Source: Arthrobacter sp. zg-Y1110
GTDB lineage: Bacteria; Actinomycetota; Actinomycetes; Actinomycetales; Micrococcaceae
Length of the DNA stretch: 64,000 nt
NCBI RefSeq assembly: GCF_025244865.1
Contig: NZ_CP104272.1
Location: forward strand, 310,001 to 374,000
Direction: 5' to 3'
Shown: piece by piece, positions 56,901-64,000 of the stretch
Layout: each line of letters starts with the position of its first letter
Position numbering within the stretch: the stretch's first letter is position 1
The notes under the pieces: model-generated
Database searches by the model: none
What the model was told of the DNA's origin: nothing
What the model saw: the letters and a program-made list of their open reading frames with translations, nothing else
Program-made: the position numbers and the translations under genes

Positions 56901-58813
56901 TCTTCGATCCGCCAGCTCGTGGCACCCAGGGCGAAAATGTCCCCGACCCGGGATTCATAGACCATTTCCTCGTCAAGTTCACCGACCCGGCGGCTGTTCT
57001 TTCCTTCGGAATCGCCGACCAGATAGACGCCGAAGAGGCCGCGGTCCGGGATGGTGCCGCCCGAGGTGACGGCGAGGCGCTGCGCTCCGGGCCTGCCGGT
57101 AATGGTGCCTTCGGTGCGGTCCCAGACAATCCGCGGCCGCAGCTCGGCGAACTCGTCCGAAGGGTAGCGGCCGGAAAGCAGGTCCAGGGTGGCGTCGAAC
57201 GCGGAGCGCGGCAGGCCGGCAAAGGGCGCGGACTGGCGGACGACGTCGAACCATTCCTCCACGTCGATGGATCCCAGTGCGGCGGCGGCCACGGTCTGCT
57301 GGGCGAGGATGTCCAGCGGGTTGGCCGGTATGGCCAGGGGCTCGATCTGCCCGGCGAGCATCCGTTCGGCGGTGACGGCCGAGTTCAGCAGGTCGCCGCG
57401 GTGCTTGGGGAACATCACGCCCTGGGAGATTTCGCCCACCTGGTGCCCGGCCCGGCCCACCCGCTGCAGGCCGCTGGCCACCGACGGCGGCGATTCGACC
57501 TGCACCACCAGATCCACGGCCCCCATGTCGATGCCGAGCTCCAGCGAGCTGGTGGCCACCACGCAGCGCAGCCGGCCGGATTTCAGGTCGTCTTCGATCA
57601 GGGCCCGCTGGTCCCGGGAGACCGAGCCGTGGTGTGCCCGCGCGAGCACGGGGGTGTCGTCTTCGACGGCGAGGTCCTCACGCCGCAGAACGGACACCCC
57701 GGCCTGCGCCATGATCTGGGCCGGTGGACGTGCAGGTGCTGCCGGGGCCGGGATCCCGTCCGTTCCGGTGGCCGCCTGTGCAGCCTCCAGCCGGAAGGCA
57801 TGGATCTCGTTCAGGCGGGCCGTGATGCGCTCGGCCAGGCGCCGGGAGTTGGCGAACACGATGGTGGAGCGGTTGGCCTCGATAAGGTCGACAATCTTCT
57901 CCTCCACATGCGGCCAGATGCTCGCCTGCGGAGCGTAACCACCCTCCACGGTGTCCTCAGTGGTAGGCGCGTTGCCCAGATCCGTCATGTCCTCCACCGG
58001 AACGGTGACGGTGAGGTTCCAGTTCTTCCGGGACTGCGGCGCGACGATCCGCACCGGAGCGTTGCCGCCCAGGAAACGCGCCACGGTTTCGTGCGGCTCC
58101 ACCGTGGCGGAGAGCCCGATCCGCTGCACGGGCTTTTCCAACATGGCGTCCAGCCGCGCCAGCGTCACGGCCAGGTGGGCGCCGCGTTTGGTGCCAGCCA
58201 CGGCGTGCACCTCGTCCACGATCACGGTTTCCACTTCGGCCAGGGTCTCCCTGGCGGAGGATGTGAGCATCAGGAACAGGGATTCGGGCGTGGTGATGAG
58301 GATGTCCGGCGGCCGCGTGAGCAGGGCGCGCCGCTCATTCTGCGGGGTGTCCCCGGACCGGACGCCCACGGTGATGGACGGTGCCGGCAGGCCCAGCCGT
58401 TTGGCCGTCTGGGTAATGCCGATCAACGGCGAGCGGAGGTTACGTTCCACGTCGACGCCGAGGGCCTTCAACGGGGAGATGTACAGGACCTTGGTTTTAC
58501 GTTTGGGTTCCCGGGTGCGCTTCCGCCCCGCCGGTTTGGGAGCGGATGCCGGCAGTTCCGGAAGCGGCAGTTCGGCGGGCGGCAGGCCTTCGGGGCCGGC
58601 AGCGGCGGCCCCGGCAATAAAGCTGTCCAGCGCCCAGAGGAACGCGGCCAGGGTTTTGCCTGACCCGGTGGGAGCGACCACCAGCGCATTGGCCCGCTCG
58701 GAGATCGCATCCCAAGCTCCTACCTGCGCCGGGGTGGGCGCAGTGAAGGCACCCTCGAACCATTCCCGGGTGGCGGGGGTGAACTTGGCTAGCACCGAAG
58801 ATGCCGATGTCAT
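53924..58813 (-). CDS. lhr: Lhr-type large ATP-dependent DNA helicase
   Basis: Superfamily 2 helicase of about 1629 residues with Walker A APTGSGKTLAAF (motif I), DEVH (motif II, VIVDEVHAVAGTKRG), SAT (motif III) and the motif VI QRVGRAGHQ. A winged helix, the Lhr beta-barrel/anchor domain and a long C-terminal region (about 860-1629) follow. Lhr is a 3'-5' ssDNA-dependent ATPase involved in DNA repair; in mycobacteria it is linked to interstrand-crosslink repair. The frame is open to 58831, but the Met at 58813 with GGGGAAG upstream is the start. Followed by nei2. Confidence 0.95.
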   Translation of the reverse strand: MTSASSVLAKFTPATREWFEGAFTAPTPAQVGAWDAISERANALVVAPTGSGKTLAAFLWALDSFIAGAAAAGPEGLPPAELPLPELPASAPKPAGRKRTREPKRKTKVLYISPLKALGVDVERNLRSPLIGITQTAKRLGLPAPSITVGVRSGDTPQNERRALLTRPPDILITTPESLFLMLTSSARETLAEVETVIVDEVHAVAGTKRGAHLAVTLARLDAMLEKPVQRIGLSATVEPHETVARFLGGNAPVRIVAPQSRKNWNLTVTVPVEDMTDLGNAPTTEDTVEGGYAPQASIWPHVEEKIVDLIEANRSTIVFANSRRLAERITARLNEIHAFRLEAAQAATGTDGIPAPAAPARPPAQIMAQAGVSVLRREDLAVEDDTPVLARAHHGSVSRDQRALIEDDLKSGRLRCVVATSSLELGIDMGAVDLVVQVESPPSVASGLQRVGRAGHQVGEISQGVMFPKHRGDLLNSAVTAERMLAGQIEPLAIPANPLDILAQQTVAAAALGSIDVEEWFDVVRQSAPFAGLPRSAFDATLDLLSGRYPSDEFAELRPRIVWDRTEGTITGRPGAQRLAVTSGGTIPDRGLFGVYLVGDSEGKNSRRVGELDEEMVYESRVGDIFALGATSWRIEDITHDRVLVSPAFGQPGKLPFWRGDTLGRPVELGRALGAFVREMAAADDTAARERLTAVGLDDWAAGNLINYLREQQQATDVVPNDRSLVVERFHDELGDWRVVLHSPYGMPVHAPWALAVGARLHARYGLDGSAMASDDGIVLRVPLMEDEPPGAELFLFDPEELDSIVTAEVGGSALFASRFRECAARALLLPRQNPSKRTPLWQQRQRSAQLLDVAKKYPTFPILLETVRECLQDVYDLPALKDIASGIERREIRLVETTTPSPSPFARSMLFGYVGAFLYEGDSPLAERKAAALSLDPTLLNELLGRAELRELLDARIIARIESELQRLAPDRHARGLEGVADLLRLLGPLSVPEVAARLQPVELAVDETGTAVEPAPATATSEDAEELLEQLVRANRALKIGMAGSTRYAAIEDAARLRDALGVPLPMGVPLAFIEPVADPLGDLVGRYARTHGPFTAAEAAARLGLGVAVVTGTLQRLAGEGRVAEGEFRPAETLLLDAADGVDSTPPATVTVPGSPAGTEWCDVEVLRRLRRSSLAALRSEVEPVDPATYGRFLPVWQNVGSSLRGLDGVATVIDQLSGVPIPASAWEPLILGSRVRDYAPAMLDELTATGEVVWSGSGSLPGNDGWIALHLAENAPLTLNPSPDFEPGGLHQRLLELLGNGGAYFFRQLGDGLAADGMAETDANIISALWELVWAGRISNDTFTPVRSLLSGGKTAHKQRAATPRARTARMGRLGRAPGASLTGSSMRLAAGGASAPALRNAPPLVAGRWSMLPAVETDTTLHAHATAELMLDRYGVVTRGSVASEGTPGGFALLYRVLARLEEMGRCRRGYFIEQLGAAQFAVPATVDRLRSFSEDAQLKQPEPSAVALAATDPANPYGAALPWPTLEGGHRPGRKAGALVVLVDGELALYAERGGKTLLTFTEEPAVLELSAAALVRIIQRGAAEKMAIEKVNGTDILDTDAARALTAAGFYTTPKGLRYRV

Positions 58814-58882
58814 GGCACTATTCTTCCCCACCCCGGTGACAGTTTGGCCGCTGCCACCGGGGGTTCGGCTGCAGGCCGAAAA

Positions 58883-59554
58883 TCAGCGAGCCTGCAGGAT
58901 ACCCACTTGCATCAGCTCGATATCCGCGTTGGTGCAACCCGTGGACGGGTAGGGGACAGTCAGGGACGCGGTGTCCTCCGGCGGATAGACCAGCAGGGAC
59001 GCAGTCTCCTGTACCTGGCAGTTTCCGTACTTCTGCGCCACGGTTTCCCGCAGCTCGGCGGCCGCAGCCTGGCCGGGTGCCAGCGTGACGGGGCCGGCGG
59101 CCGCGCCCTCGGTCCGGGCGGCCGGTGCGCCCACCTGCTGTCCGGCGGCGTCGAGGTAAGAGACACCCGGATAGCCGGCCACGGTGCAGGTACCGTCGGC
59201 GGAGACATTGGTCAGCACCAGGACGCGGGAGATACCGTCCGCTCCGGCGCCGCCGGGAACATTCTCCACGGCGCCGGCAAGCATGTCGGCGGTGCAGGGA
59301 ACGGGGCCGGCAGCTGCCCCGCCTCCGGTTGCCGGAGAGGAAGCCGGAGCAGAAGCAGATTCGGTTGATGGGGACGGAGCTGGCGTGGTCTCACTGGCTG
59401 ACGCCGAAGGGGACACCGACGCGTCGCCGTCGTCCCCTGAGCCGCCGCAGCCGGCCAGCGCGGAACCGGAGAGAGTCAGCAAAGCCACCAGGGCTAGTGC
59501 CTTGCGGGACGGGGAGGACTTTTTGACGGGGGAGGCAGGTGCCAAGGTGATCAT
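58883..59554 (-). CDS. DUF4232-domain lipoprotein
   Basis: The 223-residue protein has an N-terminal lipoprotein signal (ALALVALLTLSGSALAGC), a Ser/Ala/Pro/Thr-rich linker (about 40-80) and a DUF4232 domain with paired Cys (about 87, 122 and others, including YGNCQV). The domain is common on secreted actinobacterial proteins; function unknown. Surface-exposed. Monocistronic. Confidence 0.85.
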   Translation of the reverse strand: MITLAPASPVKKSSPSRKALALVALLTLSGSALAGCGGSGDDGDASVSPSASASETTPAPSPSTESASAPASSPATGGGAAAGPVPCTADMLAGAVENVPGGAGADGISRVLVLTNVSADGTCTVAGYPGVSYLDAAGQQVGAPAARTEGAAAGPVTLAPGQAAAAELRETVAQKYGNCQVQETASLLVYPPEDTASLTVPYPSTGCTNADIELMQVGILQAR

Positions 59555-59581
59555 GCTCTCACCTTTCCCGTCGGGCGGGGG

Positions 59582-59660
59582 TGCGTCAATCCGCCCCGCC
59601 CGGCGGGACGGAATGACGCAAAACCGTTACGGGCGCCGGAAGCAGGCTGCCCGGCGCCCG
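59582..59660. terminator. Two strong hairpins between DUF4232 and YcnI genes
   Basis: A 19-bp arm (59582-59600) pairs with 59602-59620 with two mismatches. Separately, CGGGCGCCGG (59630-59639) pairs with CCGGCGCCCG (59651-59660). On the minus strand the second is followed by a short T-containing stretch, fitting a terminator for the YcnI transcript. Confidence 0.65.
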
Positions 59661-59674
59661 CTCAGGTCCGCGGG

Positions 59675-60397
59675 CTAGGCCCGGCTGCGGCCACGCGTGC
59701 GGATCAGGGCGGTGACACCTGCCGCAAGGCCCAGCAGCCCGGCACCCAGGCCAACGTAGCCGGCAACTTCGGCGGCCTCGACGTCGTCATCCCGGTCATC
59801 GGCGCTTTCCGGCGTGGCGCCGTGGGCGCTGCCGTGCTCGTCGCCGGCGTGATCATCGTCGTCGTCCGCTTCGGTGATGGTGACCGTAGGCGCCGGGGAG
59901 TCGAGGTCGTGGCCGGACTGGCCGTCGGCCGGAACCTGGGACCAATCCGTTTCCCCCTTTTCGCAGCTCTGCAGCACGGGGAAGGCCAGAGTGGTGCCTT
60001 CGGCGTCGGGCAGGTCGACGCCGAGGGTGATGGTGTCCCGGACGCCGTCGGCCAACGGTTCCTTGGCCGTGTAGATAATTTCGCTGGTGCGCGAGCTGAC
60101 CTGTGAGCCGTTGGGCAGGGTCCGCGGCTCCGCGAGCTCCTCGGTGACCTTCTTGATGTCCCAGCCGGGGTGGGCCGTGGGGGTGGCCTCCGCCAGTTCG
60201 TCCGGCAAGGTGAAGGTCAGGGCCGTGGTCGGGGAGCCCTCGCAGCCGTGCGAGAGGTCGAAGGTCAGCAGGGCGGACTCGCCCGCGCCGGTGGTGTCGG
60301 GGGTGACATGTACGTGGGCGGCCGCGGGGGCCAGGCCGAGCGCCATCAGGGCGGCGGTGCCGCCGGCGGCAAGGAGGACAGAGGAGGAGGTACGCAT
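59675..60397 (-). CDS. YcnI-like copper-binding protein, exported and membrane-anchored
   Basis: The 240-residue exported protein has a signal peptide (LAAGGTAALMALGLAPAAA) that leaves a mature N terminus HVHVTPDTTGAGES, typical of YcnI, in which the N-terminal His binds copper. The domain includes WDIKK and CEGSPTTALTF. An acidic His-rich linker (DDDDHAGDEHGSAHG) and one C-terminal transmembrane helix follow. The longer frame to 60823 is a shadow; ATG 60397 has AAAGG upstream. The gene upstream is a membrane protein likely to act with it. Confidence 0.88.
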   Translation of the reverse strand: MRTSSSVLLAAGGTAALMALGLAPAAAHVHVTPDTTGAGESALLTFDLSHGCEGSPTTALTFTLPDELAEATPTAHPGWDIKKVTEELAEPRTLPNGSQVSSRTSEIIYTAKEPLADGVRDTITLGVDLPDAEGTTLAFPVLQSCEKGETDWSQVPADGQSGHDLDSPAPTVTITEADDDDDHAGDEHGSAHGATPESADDRDDDVEAAEVAGYVGLGAGLLGLAAGVTALIRTRGRSRA

Positions 60398-60465
60398 GGG
60401 AAGAGCCTTTCGGTGGCGCATTGCCAAAAAAACCGCGCTGGAGGCGGGAAGTAAGAGAAAAGGAA

Positions 60466-61086
60466 TTAGGCCAATGCGTACGACGGCGGCCCGCGCAACG
60501 GGCGCGCGGAGCAGTACCGGGTGCGCGGGGTTCCGGCGGCGGGACCGGAAATCGCCGGCGGCCGGACGGGCCGGAACGTCACCGGGGCCGGCGGCGTGAA
60601 CAGCGGCCGCAGCCAGGCCGCCGTGGCGTGCAGGGCGCCCTCGCCCCGGGCGAGCACCAGCGCGGACAGCGCCACAGCGGCGAGGTGCGCGAGGAACAGC
60701 GCGGGGCCGGCGTCGTGCTGGAGCGCGTGGAGACCGGAGAGGGAGGCCTGGGTCCCGGGCAGCGGCGCCGCCTCCGGACAGACCACGGCAACGCCGTGGT
60801 GGGTGGAAGCACCGGGCAGGCATTGGACGCCGGAGGTCAGGAGGCCAAAGGCTTCATGGAGCCCGAGCTGCGCGGCGCCGAGGACCAGGAAGAGACTGCC
60901 GGGCCGGAACCGTCGCCCGGCGGTAATACTGACTCCGGCGAGGGTGAAGGCCGCCAGGGCAATGAGGAGGACCGGTTCGGGGAGCATCCCGCCGCCGGCC
61001 AGGTGCGCACCTGTGGCCAGCGCGAAAATGACCGCGGTGGCGACTCCGGCGCGGAGCAGCCGGAAGGGATCGGTGCGCTGGGGCAT
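60466..61086 (-). CDS. Membrane protein upstream of YcnI, hypothetical
   Basis: Protein of about 206 residues with four probable transmembrane helices and a His/Cys-containing outer loop (GVQCLPGASTHHGVAVVCPEA, HDAGPALFLAHLAAV), which might bind copper. The true start is ATG 61086 with AAGGGAAGC upstream; the longer frame begins at 61179. Co-oriented with YcnI (68-base gap). No family recognised with confidence; copper homeostasis is inferred from the neighbour. Confidence 0.7.
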   Translation of the reverse strand: MPQRTDPFRLLRAGVATAVIFALATGAHLAGGGMLPEPVLLIALAAFTLAGVSITAGRRFRPGSLFLVLGAAQLGLHEAFGLLTSGVQCLPGASTHHGVAVVCPEAAPLPGTQASLSGLHALQHDAGPALFLAHLAAVALSALVLARGEGALHATAAWLRPLFTPPAPVTFRPVRPPAISGPAAGTPRTRYCSARPLRGPPSYALA

Positions 61087-61215
61087 GCTTCCCTTCCGGT
61101 CCCGCCGGCCGGCTCGGAGCCTGCCGGACTGCTGAAAAACTGCTCCTACTTTACCGTGCAGCCGAAGAACCGGGCGCACGCGGAATTCCGGCGGCAGGCG
61201 CCGTCGTCCCCTGTC

Positions 61216-61671
61216 CTATTCGTGGTGGTAGGGGCGTCCGCCGGCAATCTCCTGGGCCCGGTACACCTGCTCCGCGAGGATCAGCCGGACCAGTTGGTGG
61301 GGGAAAACCAGGGGTGAGAGGGACCAGACAAAGTCGGCGCGGTCGTGGACGCTCTGGTCCACGCCGTAGGCCCCGCCGATGATCAGGGTGACGTTGCGCG
61401 AGGAATCCAGCGGCCTCTGCAACGTCTGGGCCAGCGCCGGCGAGGTGATGGCCTTGCCCCGCTCGTCCAGCAGGATCACGTAGTCGGATCCGACCTTCGC
61501 CAGCAGCCGCTCGGACTCTTCCTTCCGGGCGGCGTCGCCTTCGCGGGCCGAATGCGGAATGGGGACCCAGGTCAGGTCGAAGGGTTTCTTCAACCGCTTT
61601 TCGTACCGGCGGATCCCGTCAACCACCCAGTCCTCGTGCTTGCGGCCCACCATCAGAACTTTTAATGCCAT
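61216..61671 (-). CDS. rlmH: 23S rRNA (pseudouridine1915-N3)-methyltransferase
   Basis: The 151-residue SPOUT methyltransferase has the DERGK motif (ILLDERGKAITS), the SAM-knot region LIIGGAYGVDQSVHDRAD and the C-terminal RLILAEQVYRAQEIAGGRPYHHE, which is invariant in RlmH. It methylates the ribosome at pseudouridine-1915 in helix 69. The Met at 61671 gives the family-like start MALKVLMVGR. Confidence 0.96.
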   Translation of the reverse strand: MALKVLMVGRKHEDWVVDGIRRYEKRLKKPFDLTWVPIPHSAREGDAARKEESERLLAKVGSDYVILLDERGKAITSPALAQTLQRPLDSSRNVTLIIGGAYGVDQSVHDRADFVWSLSPLVFPHQLVRLILAEQVYRAQEIAGGRPYHHE

Positions 61672-61781
61672 GCAACCATTCAAGCCCGGAACCGCCGAGG
61701 TCCGGTAACCGGGCGGGCGCCGGGCTTACACTGCGGGGACATGGAAGGGCACTTCGACGGCGCAGGCCAGGAGGTTACAAC

Positions 61782-62648
61782 GTGTTGGAATCGCGTGCGG
61801 TGGTGTTGGGCGGCGGCGGAGTTGCCGGGATCGCCTGGGAGATCGGGCTCTTGGCGGAACTGCTGGACCAGGGCATCGACCTGAATGAGGCGGACCTCGT
61901 TGTCGGTACATCGGCCGGATCCGTGGTGGGAACGGCGCTTCGCTTCGGGCAGGTGCCGGCCGCGGCGCTCGCCCAGGAGACGGCGGAGGAAGGTGCCAGT
62001 GCTCCGGATTACCAGGAGCCGGACGCATTCGACGGTGAGCGGTTCATGAACCTCATGAGCGCGGCCGGTTTCGGCGGCGGCGGGGAGAAGGCCGCCCGCG
62101 CACGGCTGGGCCAGCTGGCACTGAAAGCGGACACGCAGCTGACCGAGGAAGCGTGGGTGAACAGCATCCGTTCACTGGTTCCCTTCCCGGCCTGGCCGGA
62201 GAAGGCAATGGGCGTCACAGTGGTGGACGCTGAAGACGGCAGCTTCAAGGTGTTCGACGGCGATTCCGGCGTGGACCTTGGCCTGGCGGTTACCGCCAGC
62301 TGCACTGTCCCGACGGTGTGGCCGCCCGTGCACATCAACGGGCGGGTCTACATGGACGGGGGTATGCGTTCGGGTACCAATGCCGACGTCGCCGCCGGCT
62401 TTGGAAAGGTACTCGTGGTTTCCTGCGGCCTCGAGGCACCGCAGAGCCCCTTCGGGCCCGCCCTGCCGCAGGCACTGAAAACGATCCGGAAGGACGGAAA
62501 ACCGCTGTTGATCGAAGCCGACGCGCAGGCTTTGCAGGCCTTCGGCACCAACATGCTGCTGGATTCCACCCGTCGCCCCTCCGTGGCGGCTGGCCGGCGG
62601 CAGGCCAAGGAGATCGCCGACGTCGTCCGGCGCTTCTGGGAGGACTGA
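61782..62648 (+). CDS. Patatin-like phospholipase family protein
   Basis: The 288-residue acyl hydrolase has the oxyanion region VLGGGGVAGIAWEIG, the nucleophile Ser in GTSAGS (about 45-50) and the catalytic Asp in DGGMRSGTNAD. The GTG at 61782 is preceded by CAGGAGG; the longer frame is a shadow. No signal peptide or transmembrane helix. Substrate lipids unknown. Confidence 0.92.
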   Translation: MLESRAVVLGGGGVAGIAWEIGLLAELLDQGIDLNEADLVVGTSAGSVVGTALRFGQVPAAALAQETAEEGASAPDYQEPDAFDGERFMNLMSAAGFGGGGEKAARARLGQLALKADTQLTEEAWVNSIRSLVPFPAWPEKAMGVTVVDAEDGSFKVFDGDSGVDLGLAVTASCTVPTVWPPVHINGRVYMDGGMRSGTNADVAAGFGKVLVVSCGLEAPQSPFGPALPQALKTIRKDGKPLLIEADAQALQAFGTNMLLDSTRRPSVAAGRRQAKEIADVVRRFWED

Positions 62649-62666
62649 GTCCGGATTGGTGCCGGC

Positions 62667-62981
62667 TTAGCGGTTGTCGCGGTCGACGTCGGCCTCCAGA
62701 TCGGAGCCCGGCTCAATCACCACGCCGTCTTCACGCTGCTCGACGCCGTCGGCCCGGGGAGCGGGGTCTCCGGCGGGGGAGGGGGTAGTGCCAGAGGCGG
62801 GCGCGTCCGACGCGGCGGCCTCGGCTTCTTCGCGTTCCTTGATGTACTTCACGAGGAACTCCAGTTCATCGCTGTACTGCTGCAGGCGGTCGGAGCGGGA
62901 CTCAGTCGCCAGGGCGAGCACGAGGTCGGTCTGCCGTGCACGCAGCTGGGCAATTGTGGGCTGGGATTCGTTGGTGTCCAT
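62667..62981 (-). CDS. Hypothetical protein (104 aa)
   Basis: The 104-residue protein has a helical N-terminal half (TIAQLRARQTDLVLALATESRSDRLQQYSDELEFLVKYIKEREE, a probable coiled coil) and an acidic, Pro-rich disordered tail. No family recognised. ATG 62981; it ends 18 bases from the convergent patatin gene. Confidence 0.75.
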   Translation of the reverse strand: MDTNESQPTIAQLRARQTDLVLALATESRSDRLQQYSDELEFLVKYIKEREEAEAAASDAPASGTTPSPAGDPAPRADGVEQREDGVVIEPGSDLEADVDRDNR

Positions 62982-63100
62982 GCTTCATCCTACAAAGGCT
63001 CTCCGGGACACAATTTGCCGGCCAAGTACCCCCGCCGAGGCGGTGCTGGTCCTCGCGACTTGTTCAGTGACGCTGCGCAGGGCACGCCCGGCAAGGGGCC

Positions 63101-63376
63101 TCACGGTTCACCGCGATCCCCCGTTCCGCCGTGGTGGGTCACAGCCTCCGGGCGGACGCCGGACCTCGTCCGCCTCGCCCATTCGCGGGCCAGCGCGCTG
63201 TACCACTCCAGCGCATAGGCGGAAGGATGCTCGGAATCGAGTTGCCGGTAGACCCGGTCTGTCAGGCCTTGCAAAGTCCCCTGGGGCAGAGCGGCCAGCG
63301 CCTGGGTATCCAAGGGATCTGCCGGCAGGTCCAACAGGGAGACGGCAGAAGCGTGCCGGGAGCGGAAGAGAGTCAT
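63101..63376 (-). CDS. Hypothetical protein (91 aa)
   Basis: The 91-residue helical protein has HPSAYALEWYSALAREWARRTRSG near the C terminus. ATG 63376 overlaps the stop of the frame upstream (ATGA), suggesting a two-gene unit. No family recognised. Confidence 0.48.
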   Translation of the reverse strand: MTLFRSRHASAVSLLDLPADPLDTQALAALPQGTLQGLTDRVYRQLDSEHPSAYALEWYSALAREWARRTRSGVRPEAVTHHGGTGDRGEP

Positions 63377-63717
63377 GGCTTCGCCGCTCGGGCGGACGGG
63401 AGGCTGCCCGTTACTTCAAGGACAGCGGAGGAGGGGTCGGCATCGAGCCGAACGAGTAGGCGCAGTTTGTGGTCCACAGGATTCCAAAAAAATAGGAGTT
63501 CCGGGGCGCACTGCTGGGCCTCGGAATTTAGGGTAAACGGCGGATCCGGATGAAGGCAAGTCGGGCAGGCAGGGCTTCGTGGGGACGGGCTCGTGGGAAC
63601 GGGGAAGTCTCCGGAGCTGCGACGGGGGCAGGTCTGGTTTCTTCCAAAAACTCCCTCTGGCTTCGCCTGCACATGACGTCTGAAGTCTTCTCTTTTGAAG
63701 AAATAGACTGAGGACAA
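63373..63717 (-). CDS. Hypothetical protein (114 aa), uncertain start
   Basis: The C-terminal half looks coding (ELLFFWNPVDHKLRLLVRLDADPSSAVLEVTG) and joins the next gene by a 4-base overlap. The start is a TTG at 63717 without a Shine-Dalgarno sequence, so the N terminus is doubtful. Two CxxC-like cysteines lie in the Pro-rich middle (ACPTC). It may be a broken gene. Confidence 0.38.
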   Translation of the reverse strand: MSSVYFFKREDFRRHVQAKPEGVFGRNQTCPRRSSGDFPVPTSPSPRSPACPTCLHPDPPFTLNSEAQQCAPELLFFWNPVDHKLRLLVRLDADPSSAVLEVTGSLPSARAAKP

Positions 63718-63778
63718 AGAAATGAATCACCCGCCCGAGCAAACCGACGGTGGCCCTGCCGAAAGGGATGGACAATAA

Positions 63779-63972
63779 CCGCAGAAAAAGCGGTGTTCCG
63801 CTCGGTTAATATATCCCCGCCATCCTGCTGTTGCTTTTGGCGATTATGGTAGTCCCGCGGATGGTGTCGCTACCGATGTGAAGCTCAAGGGATCCGCCCA
63901 ATATCAAGTAACGGTAAATTGCTGGGCCGAGGTTCGCCCTCGATGGGATTTCAGCGGAATGAAGACCGCGTA
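63779..63972 (+). pseudogene. Possible gene remnant near window end
   Basis: A stretch open in one plus-strand frame from about 63779 to a TAG at 63970-63972. It encodes GDYGSPADGVATDVKLKGSA followed by QYQVTVNCWAEVRPRWDFSG and then MKTA, with no usable start or ribosome binding site. Base composition is less GC-rich than the neighbours. It looks like the 3' part of a decayed secreted-protein gene. The gap 63718-64000 otherwise shows nothing. Confidence 0.22.
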
Positions 63973-64000
63973 GAACGCACTCCAACAGATCCAGAACACG

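Noticed and set aside
56525..58663. 712-residue open frame on the plus strand opposite lhr
   Set aside because: Shadow of the lhr gene in high-GC DNA; Arg/Gly/Pro-rich composition with no motifs and no ribosome binding site.

Overview
The window is high-GC actinobacterial DNA. Its gene content and synteny suggest the Micrococcaceae, in the Arthrobacter/Pseudarthrobacter/Citricoccus range: aceA with a divergent RamB-type regulator, an lhr-nei2 pair, a desABCD siderophore operon, a subtilase with SLH repeats, an ECF41 sigma factor, and RlmH. The genus is inferred from content, not from a marker gene. I found no rRNA or tRNA genes, no CRISPR array, no transposase and no phage genes.

Region by region. 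(1) 1-6.2 kb: a tight plus-strand operon. It holds a Pls-type single-module NRPS (poly-lysine-synthetase-like, 5' end outside the window), dapA, a membrane acyltransferase and a secreted, membrane-anchored L,D-transpeptidase. (2) 6.2-8.6 kb: an M1 metallopeptidase converging on a FrnE-type DsbA protein. (3) 8.6-13.3 kb: the glyoxylate shunt aceA-aceB with divergent ramB. (4) 13.3-15.9 kb: doxX-sigJ behind a recognisable ECF41 promoter, then an Fpg/Nei glycosylase. (5) 15.9-22.7 kb: a large SLH-repeat subtilase, divergent from a GT2 glycosyltransferase plus a polysaccharide pyruvyltransferase. (6) 22.7-34.8 kb: a ThiD-fold pyridoxal kinase, TetR with its operator, a queuosine-precursor transporter and tgt, a FUSC membrane protein, several small conserved proteins, a GH76 enzyme, and an SDR/acyl-CoA dehydrogenase pair. 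(7) 34.8-35.4 kb: a non-coding block of tandem repeats. (8) 35.4-40.7 kb: desABCD, the desferrioxamine pathway. (9) 41-46 kb: two small hypothetical genes, an RluA-family pseudouridine synthase, a SulP transporter, a soluble Ser/Thr kinase and MarR. (10) 46.2-50.8 kb: an iron-boxed ferri-siderophore ABC importer operon ending in an unusual tandem two-half protein. (11) 51-53 kb: GNAT, and lysE/lysG. (12) 53-64 kb: lhr-nei2, a DUF4232 lipoprotein, a YcnI copper pair, rlmH, a patatin, and a poorly organised 3' end with small hypothetical genes and a possible gene remnant.

How the genes work together. DesABCD makes a lysine-derived hydroxamate siderophore, and the ABC system at 46-49 kb is the likely importer for ferri-siderophores. 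Lysine is a recurring theme: DapA makes its precursor, the Pls-like enzyme probably polymerises a lysine-like amino acid, DesA decarboxylates lysine, and LysE/LysG exports it and senses it. The SLH protease and the pyruvyltransferase next to it may be the two sides of one anchoring system, since SLH domains bind pyruvylated wall polymers.

Start codons were moved from the longest open frame wherever a ribosome binding site, an overlap with the gene upstream or a regulatory site argued for it. These choices are stated in each entry.
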